Assembly (NCBI GenBank): GCA_900321425.1
Contig: ONWA01000034.1
Coordinates: forward strand, 1-40,698
Direction of reading: 5' to 3'
From: an uncultured Prevotellaceae bacterium
Lineage (GTDB): Bacteria; Bacteroidota; Bacteroidia; Bacteroidales; Bacteroidaceae
Length of the DNA stretch: 40,698 bases
The position numbers and the translations under genes are program-made. Shown here one piece after another: positions 6,655 through 16,368 of the stretch. Positions within the stretch are counted from its first letter, which is position 1. Each line of letters opens with the position of its first letter. A model generated the notes under the pieces. The model was given only the letters and a program-made list of their open reading frames with translations. It had not been told where the DNA came from and did no database searches.

Positions 6655-6850
6655 GATTGTTGTCGGGTTTATTTCATCATTATTTATTTTTAATTATGGT
6701 ATTCTTGATTTGCTAGCGAAATAGGGCACAAAGTAAGATACAATAGTAGAATTCGTGCCTTGCAAGTGTCTCAACGACAAGTTTCGCTGCAAAAATACAA
6801 ATAAATGGTTAATTTCCCTAAAAAAACAGCCATAACTTACATTTTTTCAC

Positions 6851-6858
6851 TAACTTTG
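6851..6858 (+). promoter_or_regulatory. -7 element TAACTTTG before the ROK kinase
   Basis: TAACTTTG matches TAnnTTTG, 42 bp before the ATG at 6901. No -33 TTTG at the usual spacing. The gap 6655-6900 otherwise shows AT-rich sequence with no gene. Confidence 0.5.
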
Positions 6859-6900
6859 TCGTATTAAAACATAATGGAATTATCAAAAACCTAAAAGAAT

Positions 6901-7876
6901 ATGAGTACACAGACGATGAAACCGTATGTCATCGGTTTGGATCTGGGAGGAACAAATGCCGTTTTCGGCATTGTAGACGCCCGTGGCGAGATTAAGGCTA
7001 CAACTGCCATCAAGACAGTATGATACTGCCGAAGCCTTTATTGAAGCTTCTGTCAACGCTCTGCAGCCCATCATCGAACAGGTGGGTGGTATCGAGACCA
7101 TCAAGGCGATGGGTATCGGAGCACCTAACGGCAACTATTACAACGGAACCATAGAGATTGCCCCCAACATCAAGTGGGCCCACGAATGTGTAGTACCTCT
7201 GGCTAAGATGTTCAGTGAGCAGTTGAATAATATCCCCGTTGCCATCACCAACGATGCCAACGCAGCCGCTATCGGTGAGATGGTGTATGGCGTGGCTCGT
7301 GGCATGAAGAATTTCATTGTGCTCACTTTGGGAACTGGTGTCGGTTCGGGTGTGGTAGTCAACGGTCAGTTGGTGTACGGCTGCGACGGTTTCGCCGGTG
7401 AGCTGGGACACGTCACGATGGTACGTGGTGAAGAGGGACGTATGTGCGGTTGCGGCAGAACCGGTTGTCTGGAGGCTTATTGCTCTGCCACAGGTGTGGC
7501 TCGCACAGCCAAGGAGTTGCTCTCGAAGACCGATCGTCCGTCGCTGTTGCGTGATATCAACATCGACGATATCACCTCACTCGACGTATCTATTGCCGCC
7601 AGCAAAGGTGACGAGCTGGCAAAGGAGATCTACGAGTTCACTGGACATATGCTGGGGGAGGCTTGTGCCGATTTTGCCACCTTCTGTTCACCCGAGGCCT
7701 TCATCTTCTTTGGTGGAATGACCAAAGCCGGTGACCTGATTATGGAGCCTATCAAGAAAGCCTACGAAGCACATGTCATGCCCATTTATAGAGGAAAGGC
7801 ACAGTTCCTCGTCAGCGGACTCGACGGTGCCAGTGCCGCAGTACTGGGTGCATCAGCCATCGGTTGGGAGGTGTAG
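6901..7876 (+). pseudogene. ROK-family sugar kinase (glucokinase-like) with a frameshift
   Basis: The N-terminus starts at ATG 6901 and reads KPYVIGLDLGGTNAVFGIVD, the ROK ATP-binding phosphate-1 loop, but stops at TGA 7021-7023 after 40 codons. The rest of the enzyme continues in the +1 frame from about 7015 (YDTAEAFIEASVNALQ). It includes ITNDANAAAIGE with the catalytic aspartate, LGTGVGSGVVVNG, the ELGH histidine, and the zinc-binding CGCGRTGCLEAYCS. Only about one base separates an intact gene from this one, so it is either a recent mutation or a sequencing/assembly error. The kinase would phosphorylate glucose or a related hexose in the cytoplasm. If translated only from a later start, the product lacks the ATP loop and should be inactive. 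Confidence 0.85.
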
Positions 7877-7879
7877 CCT

Positions 7880-8272
7880 ATGATCGTGGAGGTGCGTGAG
7901 ACACAGGACGGGTTCTACTGGCAGGAATGCGACCGTTCGGCTAAGATGATTCCCACACATGCGGGAATCATTCCTGATGCTGTGGATCCGTCGTGGACAA
8001 CAAATGAGCAGACGTCGGCGAATGCCCCCAAACGAATGGGGATATTCGCCGACGAGATGGCTCAGAACATCATCACCCAAGTGGTGAACTTCCAACTGGA
8101 CATGGTACTGTTCGACGGCGACGAGTCGCCCACCCTCATCCGTAACCTGCGGCACACTTTGGTGCCGGACATCGCTCCAAACATCCTGTTTCTGAAGACC
8201 ATCCACCAGAATGAACCAGAAAATTATCAGCCATATGAGGACTGTGTAGACTACCTACTCTTCGACCCATAA
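7880..8272 (+). CDS. Truncated phosphoribosylanthranilate isomerase-like protein
   Basis: A 130-residue protein 3 bp after the kinase stop. Its middle reads KRMGIFADEMAQNII and LDMVLFDGDESPTLIRNLR, then YQPYEDCVDYLLFDP at the end. This matches the central part of TrpF (GVFV... LDxVQLHGDESP... VDxxLFDT). The family's N-terminal KVCGMR motif with the catalytic cysteine is replaced by VEVRETQ, LHG is LFDG, and the protein ends where the second half with the phosphate-binding GG motif should begin (TrpF is about 200 residues). It is therefore unlikely to catalyse the tryptophan-pathway reaction. It may be a decayed copy or a repurposed domain. No other trp gene is near. Confidence 0.6.
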   Translation: MIVEVRETQDGFYWQECDRSAKMIPTHAGIIPDAVDPSWTTNEQTSANAPKRMGIFADEMAQNIITQVVNFQLDMVLFDGDESPTLIRNLRHTLVPDIAPNILFLKTIHQNEPENYQPYEDCVDYLLFDP

Positions 8273-8329
8273 ACCCTTCCTCATATACTCATCAAATTCA
8301 AGCATACTAAAACAAATCCAAGATAACAA

Positions 8330-10969
8330 ATGAAAAGACTTTTATTGATGATGCTCATGGGACTCCTTCTGCCCACGTTGGCAATGGCCAGCGGCTGGAA
8401 CGACGAGGAGTACAAGAAGATTGAGCAAAGCATCCGCGTACCCCAGTTTGCGGATCGTGACTTCCTGATTACCAAGTATGGTGCCAAAGAGACCCATACA
8501 GCAGCCAAGAACCAGAAAGCCATCAACAAGGCAATCGCTGCCTGTTCGAAGAAAGGAGGCGGTAGGGTGATCATCCCTGCAGGCACCCATTTCCTGACAG
8601 GAGCCATCACCCTGCTCAGTGGTGTCAACCTGGTCATAGAGAAGGATGCCGTCCTCGAGTTTGCTTTCGAGCCATCCCTCTACCCCATCGTCCCTACTCG
8701 TTGGGAGGGACTGGACTGCTGGAACCTGTCGCCCCTGATCTATGCCTATCAGCAGAAGGACATCGCTATCACCGGTGAGGGAACGATTGACGGCGGTGGC
8801 AGTCGTGATACCTGGTGGCCATGGGTGGGTAATAAGCGTTTCGGCTATCAGGACGGGATGCCCATCACCCAATGGAACAAGAATAGTCGTCCGCGTCTGC
8901 TGAAATCAGCTGAGGACGGTGTGGATATGGATGAGCGACGCTTCGACGCCAACGATGGTCTGCGTCCACAGCTCATCAACTTCAACCAGTGTGAGGGTAT
9001 CCTCATCGAGAACGTCACCCTGTTGCGCTCTCCCTTCTGGGTTATCCATCCCTTATTGTCTACCGATATCACCGTACGAGGGGTACATATCAACAACGAC
9101 GGGCCTAACGGTGACGGATGCGACCCAGAGTCATGCGACCGTGTGCTCATAGAGAACTGTTTCTTCAATACCGGCGACGACTGTATCGCCATCAAGAGTG
9201 CCCGTAATAATGACGGACGCGAAGGAGGACAGGGTCGCTATGCAGGTAGACCTTCGAAGAACATCATCATCCGTAACTGTAAGATGCAGAACGGGCACGG
9301 TGGTGTGGTCATCGGCTCAGAGATCTCCGGCGGTTGTCAAAATGTGTATGCTGAGAACTGTGAGATGGACTCACCCAACCTCGACCGTGTGCTGCGTATC
9401 AAGACCAATTCTTGTCGTGGGGGGATCATCGAGAATATTAATATGCGTAATATCACCGTCGGACAGTGTGGCGAGGCGGTGCTCAAGATCAATACCGACT
9501 ATGAACCCAAGGAGGTATGCTGTCGCGGTTTCTACCCCATCGTGCGTAATGTCACCATGGAGAATGTCACCTGTCAGAAGTCGAAATACGGTGTGATGAT
9601 TGTCGGCTATGAGGATGAGAAGCTGGCATATACCATCAACAATATCAACGTGCGTAACTGTCGTTTCGAGGGTGTCTACGGTAAGCCCGTACACCAGATA
9701 GGCAAGGCACAGAACGTCACCTACGACCAGTTGTTCGTCAACGGCAACCTCGTATTGCAGGAACCTCCCTACAAGCATTATAGTGAGTGGCTCACCTACT
9801 CAGAGATGAAACGTGTGCCCAAGAGTTTCATGCTCGACTTTGCCACAGAACCCAAATGGAGCTATGTGATGGGTATCGAACTGGAGGCGATGCTCGACAC
9901 CTATATTAGATATGGTGGAGAGGCTATCCGCCAATACTGTCAAGAGTATACCGATACGATGATCAACGAACGGGGTGATATCCGAGGCTACAATCTGCTG
10001 GACTATAACCTCGACAATATCCGTACAGGACATTTCGTGGCTCGTATGTATCAGCGCTATCCAGAGAAGAAGAACCTGCTCGCCATCCAGACAATGATGA
10101 AGCAGTTGAAGAACCAGCCTCGTACCATTGCCGATAAGGTCTACTGGCACAAGGCGATCTATGCCTATCAGGTATGGCTCGACGGAATCTTTATGGGACT
10201 GCCGTTCTATGCGCTGACAGCCAACCAGCTGCTGAAGCCGAAGGAAGCGAAGAAGATCTACGATGATGCCGTCAACCAGATCAGCATCACCTACCAGCGT
10301 ACCTACGATCCCAAGACCGGTCTGAATCGTCATGCCTACGACGAGACACGTGAGATGTTCTGGGCCGACAAGGAGACAGGACTCTCGCAGCACTGTTGGG
10401 GACGAGCCCAAGGTTGGTACTCCATGGCACTGATCGAGTTACTCGATGCCATACCACAAGACTATGCCCGTCGCCATGAGCTGATCGACCTGCTGCAGAA
10501 AGACTTAGACGCAGTCATCAAATGGCAGGACAAGAAGACAGGACTCTGGTATCAGGTGATGGATTCTCCCCAGCGAGAAGGCAACTACCTGGAGTCTACC
10601 TGTTCCTCAATGTTTGCCTATGTGCTGTTGAAAGCCTACAACAAAGGCTATCTTGGTGAGAAGTATCGTGATGCAGGTATCAAGGCCTACGAGGGTATCA
10701 TTGAGCACTGCATCCGTGTGAATGGCGACAAGACCATCTCTCTGACCAACTGTTGCGAGGTGGCAGGCTTAGGTCCTGGCATCAGTCCTGCGGTAGAAGC
10801 TGCCTTGAAGAAGATCAATCCTAAGAACAAAGCGAAGGAGAACCGTCGTCGTGACGGCTCATACGCATACTATCTCTCTGAGCCTATCCGAGACAACGAT
10901 GCCAAGGGTGTGGGCCCATTCATCTGGGCGTCGCTCGAAATGGAGAGCATGGGGTATGAGATTAAGTAA
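8330..10969 (+). CDS. Secreted bifunctional pectin enzyme: GH28 polygalacturonase + GH105 hydrolase
   Basis: An 879-residue fusion with a signal peptide (residues 1-20, ending TLAMA). Residues about 42-465 are a GH28 parallel beta-helix: NNDGPNGDGCDPE (255-267), TGDDCIAIKS (281-290), GHGGVVIGSE (322-331) and RIKTN (356-360) carry the three catalytic aspartates, the histidine and the Arg-Lys pair. Residues about 505-879 are a GH105 (alpha/alpha)6 barrel with VWLDGIFMGLPF and HCWGRAQGWYSMAL, the unsaturated galacturonyl/rhamnogalacturonyl hydrolase signature. GH28 would trim galacturonides and GH105 remove the unsaturated uronic acid left by pectate lyases, so one periplasmic polypeptide handles both ends of lyase products. 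A terminator follows. The family members are more often separate genes. Confidence 0.92.
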   Translation: MKRLLLMMLMGLLLPTLAMASGWNDEEYKKIEQSIRVPQFADRDFLITKYGAKETHTAAKNQKAINKAIAACSKKGGGRVIIPAGTHFLTGAITLLSGVNLVIEKDAVLEFAFEPSLYPIVPTRWEGLDCWNLSPLIYAYQQKDIAITGEGTIDGGGSRDTWWPWVGNKRFGYQDGMPITQWNKNSRPRLLKSAEDGVDMDERRFDANDGLRPQLINFNQCEGILIENVTLLRSPFWVIHPLLSTDITVRGVHINNDGPNGDGCDPESCDRVLIENCFFNTGDDCIAIKSARNNDGREGGQGRYAGRPSKNIIIRNCKMQNGHGGVVIGSEISGGCQNVYAENCEMDSPNLDRVLRIKTNSCRGGIIENINMRNITVGQCGEAVLKINTDYEPKEVCCRGFYPIVRNVTMENVTCQKSKYGVMIVGYEDEKLAYTINNINVRNCRFEGVYGKPVHQIGKAQNVTYDQLFVNGNLVLQEPPYKHYSEWLTYSEMKRVPKSFMLDFATEPKWSYVMGIELEAMLDTYIRYGGEAIRQYCQEYTDTMINERGDIRGYNLLDYNLDNIRTGHFVARMYQRYPEKKNLLAIQTMMKQLKNQPRTIADKVYWHKAIYAYQVWLDGIFMGLPFYALTANQLLKPKEAKKIYDDAVNQISITYQRTYDPKTGLNRHAYDETREMFWADKETGLSQHCWGRAQGWYSMALIELLDAIPQDYARRHELIDLLQKDLDAVIKWQDKKTGLWYQVMDSPQREGNYLESTCSSMFAYVLLKAYNKGYLGEKYRDAGIKAYEGIIEHCIRVNGDKTISLTNCCEVAGLGPGISPAVEAALKKINPKNKAKENRRRDGSYAYYLSEPIRDNDAKGVGPFIWASLEMESMGYEIK

Positions 10970-11000
10970 GAGGTAAGAAGTAAGAGGTGATAGGTAAGGA

Positions 11001-11036
11001 AAGAGCCCGTCGGTTTCGACGGGCTCTTTTGTTTTT
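11001..11036 (+). terminator. Rho-independent terminator after the GH28-GH105 gene
   Basis: AAGAGCCCGTCG (11001-11012) and CGACGGGCTCTT (11017-11028) form a 12-bp GC-rich stem with a GTTT loop, followed by TTTTGTTTTT. Just before it, 10966-10999 is a purine-rich run of GTAAG/AGGT repeats. Confidence 0.9.
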
Positions 11037-11041
11037 ATCTC

Positions 11042-11077
11042 AAAAATGCTCCTTGTGAGCATTCTCACAAGGAGCAT
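11042..11077 (-). terminator. Rho-independent terminator after susD
   Basis: On the minus strand, downstream of the susD-like stop codon, a perfect 14-bp stem (ATGCTCCTTGTGAG 11046-11059 with CTCACAAGGAGCAT 11064-11077) and a 4-nt loop is followed by TTTTTG. Confidence 0.9.
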
Positions 11078-11085
11078 CCACTGGA

Positions 11086-13089
11086 TTAATATCCAGGGTT
11101 CTGATAGAAGCCACTGACATCGGGATAGACGGTCACGTTGGTGACAGCATCCATCTGTGCCTGTGGGATAGGACGTAGCATATGGTAATCCTGGATACCA
11201 GGGCCAAAGCTGCTGGCGTTCTTACCGTTAGCCTGTCCGTTGTAAGCCTTCACATACTCAATCAGCTTACCTGTACGACGGAGGTCGAACCAACGCTGAT
11301 ACTCACCTGCCAACTCAAACATACGCTCGCGGAGAATGGTATCGATGGTGACAGGACCACTGATGCTGTTGTTCTTACCAGGAATGGCACGAACACTACG
11401 AAGCTGGTTCAAGGTAGCCAGTGCATCGCCGCCAGTGTGGAGCTGACACTCAGCCTTGATCAGATACATCTCAGAGATACGGATACAGAAGTAGTCGCGC
11501 TCAGAGATCTCTGGAGTAATCTTCGCATTCGAAGAGAAGTCAAAATCGTTATCTTCAAACTTCTGGAGAGCGAGGAATGTCCACTCACCCATGTGGTCCT
11601 TCGTGTTATAACGGTTGTCTCCATAGAGTGCAGATACAGGAGTACCACTGGGGTTAGAGTATGGCACAGCTACCGACTCGTCGGCAGAGGTATACAGAGG
11701 CAGGTCGCCGCCTGTCAGTGTATAGAGACGATACTTATTGTAACTCTTAGCGATGGCAGCCTGTCCCTCAGCACTGGTAGCTGTGAAGTTCGTGAAGTAG
11801 ATAGCGGTATCCTTCATCAGAGGATACTTAGCTGATACCAGACCAGGAGCGATGGTATAGACATCGCGGATGGTAGCACCGTAGCGCTGGTCGGTCTTCT
11901 CGATCTTCTTGAACTCGTTGAACATATGAACGGTAGGGATGAAACGAGCGAAACCACGACTATATTTCGAGTAGTACTCAGCCACAGGGATTCCCTGCAG
12001 TGCCTGGTCGGGCTTGGTAGCACGAACGAAGACATCTGTCAGGTCGGCACCTGAGTTACTCCACTTACCCACGAACATCAGGTGTGAGGCATTACCACCC
12101 TTAGGTGAACCCACACGTACGATATTCGAGCTGTAGTCGGCACCTGTAGAGTAACGCTTAGGCAGTGCATTGTAGCCATCAGCCACGTGACCATTGGCGT
12201 AAACAACACCGAAGATACACTCCTGGTTGGTGGTCACACTCTCATTGTTCAGACGGAACTCCTCGAAGAAGCTAGGATTCAGTGAGGCGTAACCGCTGCC
12301 GATGACAGCCTCAGCCTCAGCCTGTGCCAACTGATACAGGTTCTTACCCTCATAATCGTCATTGGTAATGATACCATTCTCACCCAACAGACAAGCAGCA
12401 TACAACAGTACACGAGCCTTCAGGGCACGAGCTGCAGTCAAGGAAGCACGACCCGTAGACTTCTCATTATCCTTGATGCTGAATGATGCGATGGCATCGT
12501 CCAGATCTTCGAGCATATAGCTGTACACCTCTTCCTCAGAATTACGATAGGCAGCAGTAGATGCCGTCTTCACCGGTTCCTTGTTATAGGGAACAGCTCC
12601 CCAGGTGTTCACCAGATGCCAGTAGTAGAAAGCACGGAGGAAATACTCTTCGCCCATATAAGCCGCTTTCTGGGCATCGGTCAGGTTCGCGTTGGTAGGA
12701 AGGTATTTCAATGCTGTGTTGCACACGTCGACAGCCGCAAAGAACATCTCCCAGTACTCGTCGAGACAGAGGTTATCCTTCTTTGTGTTACCAGGCACCT
12801 CAGGAGAGATCCGGTAGGTCAGTGGCAGTTTCTCACCACTGTCGCCACCATAGTAGAACATATCGGTACCACCCTCTGTGAGTGCCAGTGAAGCCTCCTT
12901 ACCATACCAGCCGCGGAGGAAGGAATAGCTGGAAGCCACCAGGCCATCAATACCCGTCTTGGTATTGTACAGCAGATCGGCGGTCTGGCCAGTCTTGTTA
13001 TCTTCGTCGAGGAAGTCTGAGCAGGAAGTCAGTCCCATGGAGGACACTGCCATCAGACCAGCCATCAGTATATATACTTTCTTTTTCAT
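11086..13089 (-). CDS. SusD/RagB-family outer-membrane glycan-binding lipoprotein
   Basis: A 667-residue surface lipoprotein: basic MKKK, hydrophobic stretch, and lipobox LTSC with C23 as the lipidated residue, followed by SDFLDEDN, the usual SusD start. The TPR-type helical core includes DEYWEMFFAAVDVCNTALKYL and EEYFLRAFYYWHLVNTWGAVP, and the C-terminus has the common ERMFELAGEYQRWFDLRRTGKL and LRPIPQAQMD. SusD caps its SusC partner and captures oligosaccharides. It is longer than the typical 500-550 residues, with extra sequence around residues 290-480. It lies 12 bp after susC in one operon and next to pectin enzymes, so pectic oligosaccharides are the likely ligand. Confidence 0.95.
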   Translation of the reverse strand: MKKKVYILMAGLMAVSSMGLTSCSDFLDEDNKTGQTADLLYNTKTGIDGLVASSYSFLRGWYGKEASLALTEGGTDMFYYGGDSGEKLPLTYRISPEVPGNTKKDNLCLDEYWEMFFAAVDVCNTALKYLPTNANLTDAQKAAYMGEEYFLRAFYYWHLVNTWGAVPYNKEPVKTASTAAYRNSEEEVYSYMLEDLDDAIASFSIKDNEKSTGRASLTAARALKARVLLYAACLLGENGIITNDDYEGKNLYQLAQAEAEAVIGSGYASLNPSFFEEFRLNNESVTTNQECIFGVVYANGHVADGYNALPKRYSTGADYSSNIVRVGSPKGGNASHLMFVGKWSNSGADLTDVFVRATKPDQALQGIPVAEYYSKYSRGFARFIPTVHMFNEFKKIEKTDQRYGATIRDVYTIAPGLVSAKYPLMKDTAIYFTNFTATSAEGQAAIAKSYNKYRLYTLTGGDLPLYTSADESVAVPYSNPSGTPVSALYGDNRYNTKDHMGEWTFLALQKFEDNDFDFSSNAKITPEISERDYFCIRISEMYLIKAECQLHTGGDALATLNQLRSVRAIPGKNNSISGPVTIDTILRERMFELAGEYQRWFDLRRTGKLIEYVKAYNGQANGKNASSFGPGIQDYHMLRPIPQAQMDAVTNVTVYPDVSGFYQNPGY

Positions 13090-13101
13090 TGTGTTTATGA
13101 T

Positions 13102-16100
13102 TTAGAATTCAACATTGAGTCCGAAAACCAACTGTTTTGCCAGTGGGAAATTGAAGCTACCGCCCTGCTCAGGGTCATAGTTGTCGATGCTGCTGAAGGT
13201 AAAGAAGTTCTTCAGTGAAGCATAGAGTTTCAGGTTGCTCATGCCCCAGCGCGACACCAGTTTCTTGTCGAAGGTATAGCCCAGTGTGATATCCTTGATC
13301 TTCACGTAGCTTGCCTTCTCGTAGGCGAGTGATGCCAGCTGTGGTGCAGAAGCAGCACCTGGGTTGGGATACTTCGCATTCTGGTGATCGAAGGTCCAAT
13401 AGTCCACGTTCGACCAGTTCGCATTGTCGTCATAGTGTACATTGGTGTTCCATCCGTAAGAGATATAGCCACCGATACGTGCGAAGAGCAGTACGGAGAG
13501 GCTCCAGTTCTTATAGGTGAGCATATTGCTCAAGCCGAGGATGGCATCCGGATCGCGCTTGAAGACACGACGGTCGTTCTCGTCGATCACACCGTCGTCG
13601 TTGGCATCGATCACACGCATCGTACCAGGAGTACCTGCTATCTGATAGTCGGCAGCGGTCTTATCAGGATGACGAGCAAGCCATGCCTCACGATAGCCGT
13701 CCACCTCGTTGGTATACGTACCATCCAGATTCTTGGTAACGCCCCATACACCATCGTTCTGATAATAATAGAAGATATGTACTGGCTGACCTACAATCTG
13801 ACCTGTACGGTCGGCTGCGATGTTCTGTGTCACACCTTCTGAGAGCTCTGTGATCTTATCTCTTGCCATCGAGAGTGTAAAGGTAGCATCCCAGTTGAAG
13901 TTCTTCTTGCGGATAGGTGAACCGCCAATCTGGATTTCCACACCGTGACCTCTGGTCTTACCGATATTACTCAGCACGCTGGGGAATACAGAGGTAGCAG
14001 GCACACTCTTCGCATAGAGCAGGTCCTTGGTACGTGTCCAGTAGAAGTCGATGCTACCCCACAGTCTGTTGTTCCACAGTCCAAAGTCCAAACCGAGGTC
14101 TACAGAAGAGGTAGTCTCCCATGTCAGGTCCTCATTGCCGAGTGCGTCGGGGATACGTCCGCTATAGATAGTACCATCGAGCTCATAGTAGTAGAGGTTG
14201 TCGCTGACGGTAGCCAGTGTCTGGTAAGCATTGATACCCGAGTTACCGGTCTTACCCCAAGAGAGACGGAGTTTCAAGTTGTCCAACCAGTTGGAGGCGC
14301 TCTTCATCCAAGGCTCGTCAGAGATACGCCATGCAGCAGCTACAGAGGGGAAGTAACCCCATTTATGTCCCTTGGCGAGTACGGATGAACCGTCTGCACG
14401 TAGTGAGGCAGTCAGCAGGTAACGTGACAGATAGCTGTAGCTGACACGTCCGAACCACGACTGCATCGTCGTCTTCACATACGTCGGTTCGAGGATGGGA
14501 TTCGTGATATTGTTCAGGTCATAGAACGAGCTCTCGTAGTAGTGCTCGCTGGGTGTAGGACCATAGATACGCGTACCTTCTGATACGGTCTTGGTCGTCG
14601 AGCTACCCAACAGGAAGTTGAAGTTATGGTCTTTCACGTCGAACATATAGTTCAGGGTGTTATCCCATACCCACTTCGTACGGTTGTCCTTGGTCACATC
14701 GATCTCACCACCGTTAGCACTCTGGTACTTACCTACAGAGAGGTAGTCAGCATACATACCGTCACGACGGTTACGATAGTCGAGGTTGAACAGCGACTTA
14801 AAGGTCAGACCCTTGATGGGTGTGATCTCCGCATAGACATTACCGAAGATACGGTTGCTCATGATATTGTGCTGGAATACGCCCTCTGGCTCATCGAGCA
14901 GTGGATTACAGTGTGCCTCATAGAACGATGATGGTTTCTCGATAATCGTGCCGTCATCATTATAGGGGTGAGCGATAGAGGTCATGGTCAGGTAACGGGT
15001 GAAGACGCTGGCGCTACGCTTGTCGTGATCTCTGTGTGTGAAGAGGATGCTCGTACCCACCTTGGCCCACTTGGTAATCTTGTGGTCGAGGTTGATCTTC
15101 GCATTGTATCTCTTCAGCTTATCACGCTTCAGCAGTCCTTCCTCATTACGGTAACCCATAGAGATATTGAAGTTGGTCTTCTCAGAACCGCCAGATACCG
15201 ACAGCTCGTAGTTGCGTGTGAAACCGTTCTGCAGCACGAGGTCGGCCCAGTTTGTATACGACTTGTCCTGATAGATCTCGAGTGTTGAGTATGGGAGGTT
15301 GTTCGTAGGTGTACCGTTGAGCACATCCTCAGGCATCATATAGGCGTCGTCCCACTCACCCGACTGTACATTGGCCTTATACTGGGCAGCGTCTACCAGG
15401 CGCTGTACCTCACGGTCGCCGTACATAATCTCTGGGATGAATGTGGGCGACACAAACGAGAACTGTGTATTGAAGTTCACCTTGGTCTTGCCAGCCTTAC
15501 CACGCTTGGTGGTGATGATGATTACACCATTGGCACCCTTGGTACCATAGATAGCGGTCGAAGAGGCATCCTTCAGTACTTCCATCGACTCGATATCCGA
15601 TGAGTTAAGGTCGATGTTAGAGCCATACTCCACACCATCGACCAAGATTAGTGGGGTGTTATCGGCATTGATTGAACGTGTACCACGCAAGTTCATGGTC
15701 AGTGCGCCACCTGCCTGTCCGTCCGACTGTGTGATGTCGAGTCCAGGAATCTTTGCCTGCATCGCCTGCATAGGGTCGGCAGCTGCCACATTCTCGATGT
15801 CGGAAGACTTCAGCGACGATACCGAACCGGTCAGGTCGCGCTTCTTCACTACACCATAGCCGATGACCACCAGCTCATCGAGACTGTTGGCATCTTCCTT
15901 CAGTACGATGTTGAAACTCGACTGATTACCCACCTTGACTGTCTGTGTCTGATAGCCAATGTAAGAAATCTTTAGCGATGCATTGTTGGCGACGTTCTGA
16001 ATGGTGAAGTTTCCGTTGATGTCAGTGACACTTCCTGTCGAGGTGCCATTCACCACCACACTTACACCAATCATGGGTTCGCCTGCCGCATCCTTGACTG

Positions 16101-16182
16101 TACCTGTGACAGTCTTCTGGGCAAAGCCCACTAACCCCATCAGACATACCAACAAGGTTAGAAAGAATCTTTTCTTTTGCAT
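13102..16182 (-). CDS. SusC/RagA-family TonB-dependent oligosaccharide transporter
   Basis: A 1026-residue outer-membrane beta-barrel importer. After a signal peptide (residues 1-21) comes a carboxypeptidase-like domain (VTGTVKDAAGEPMIGVSVVV to about 95), then the SusC-type plug with DELVVIGYGVVKKRDLTGSV, GLDITQSDGQAGG, LRGTRSINADNTPLILVDGV and the near-invariant SIEVLKDASSTAIYGTKGANGVI-type block (here ESMEVLKDASSTAIYG). The rest is the 22-strand barrel. No N-terminal anti-sigma-interaction extension is present, so it is a transporter without a transducer role. It heads an operon with susD, transcribed divergently from the pectate lyases; the pair should import pectin fragments into the periplasm using TonB energy. 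Confidence 0.96.
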   Translation of the reverse strand: MQKKRFFLTLLVCLMGLVGFAQKTVTGTVKDAAGEPMIGVSVVVNGTSTGSVTDINGNFTIQNVANNASLKISYIGYQTQTVKVGNQSSFNIVLKEDANSLDELVVIGYGVVKKRDLTGSVSSLKSSDIENVAAADPMQAMQAKIPGLDITQSDGQAGGALTMNLRGTRSINADNTPLILVDGVEYGSNIDLNSSDIESMEVLKDASSTAIYGTKGANGVIIITTKRGKAGKTKVNFNTQFSFVSPTFIPEIMYGDREVQRLVDAAQYKANVQSGEWDDAYMMPEDVLNGTPTNNLPYSTLEIYQDKSYTNWADLVLQNGFTRNYELSVSGGSEKTNFNISMGYRNEEGLLKRDKLKRYNAKINLDHKITKWAKVGTSILFTHRDHDKRSASVFTRYLTMTSIAHPYNDDGTIIEKPSSFYEAHCNPLLDEPEGVFQHNIMSNRIFGNVYAEITPIKGLTFKSLFNLDYRNRRDGMYADYLSVGKYQSANGGEIDVTKDNRTKWVWDNTLNYMFDVKDHNFNFLLGSSTTKTVSEGTRIYGPTPSEHYYESSFYDLNNITNPILEPTYVKTTMQSWFGRVSYSYLSRYLLTASLRADGSSVLAKGHKWGYFPSVAAAWRISDEPWMKSASNWLDNLKLRLSWGKTGNSGINAYQTLATVSDNLYYYELDGTIYSGRIPDALGNEDLTWETTSSVDLGLDFGLWNNRLWGSIDFYWTRTKDLLYAKSVPATSVFPSVLSNIGKTRGHGVEIQIGGSPIRKKNFNWDATFTLSMARDKITELSEGVTQNIAADRTGQIVGQPVHIFYYYQNDGVWGVTKNLDGTYTNEVDGYREAWLARHPDKTAADYQIAGTPGTMRVIDANDDGVIDENDRRVFKRDPDAILGLSNMLTYKNWSLSVLLFARIGGYISYGWNTNVHYDDNANWSNVDYWTFDHQNAKYPNPGAASAPQLASLAYEKASYVKIKDITLGYTFDKKLVSRWGMSNLKLYASLKNFFTFSSIDNYDPEQGGSFNFPLAKQLVFGLNVEF

Positions 16183-16282
16183 AATTAGTAATTAGGTTAA
16201 TATAAAAGGTTTGAAGTTTATTTTAATCTTAAATAGTTTGTTTAAAAACATTCTATCTCCACCCTCACAGGCAAAAACGATG

Positions 16283-16314
16283 CAAATTTATAGAATCTTT
16301 ACGTAACAGCCAAA
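16283..16314 (-). promoter_or_regulatory. Promoter of the susC-susD operon
   Basis: On the minus strand, TTTG (16314-16311) and TAAATTTG (16290-16283) are 20 bp apart. The leader to the susC start codon is about 95 nt, with no obvious riboswitch-like hairpin. Confidence 0.75.
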
Positions 16315-16368
16315 TATTTTATCAGTAAATTGTAGCACTTACACGAAAAAAAAGTAATTAGCATCTTT

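Noticed and set aside
7010-7030. Programmed +1 frameshift in the ROK kinase
   Set aside because: There is no known slippery sequence, and ROK kinases are not recoded; mutation or sequencing error is simpler.
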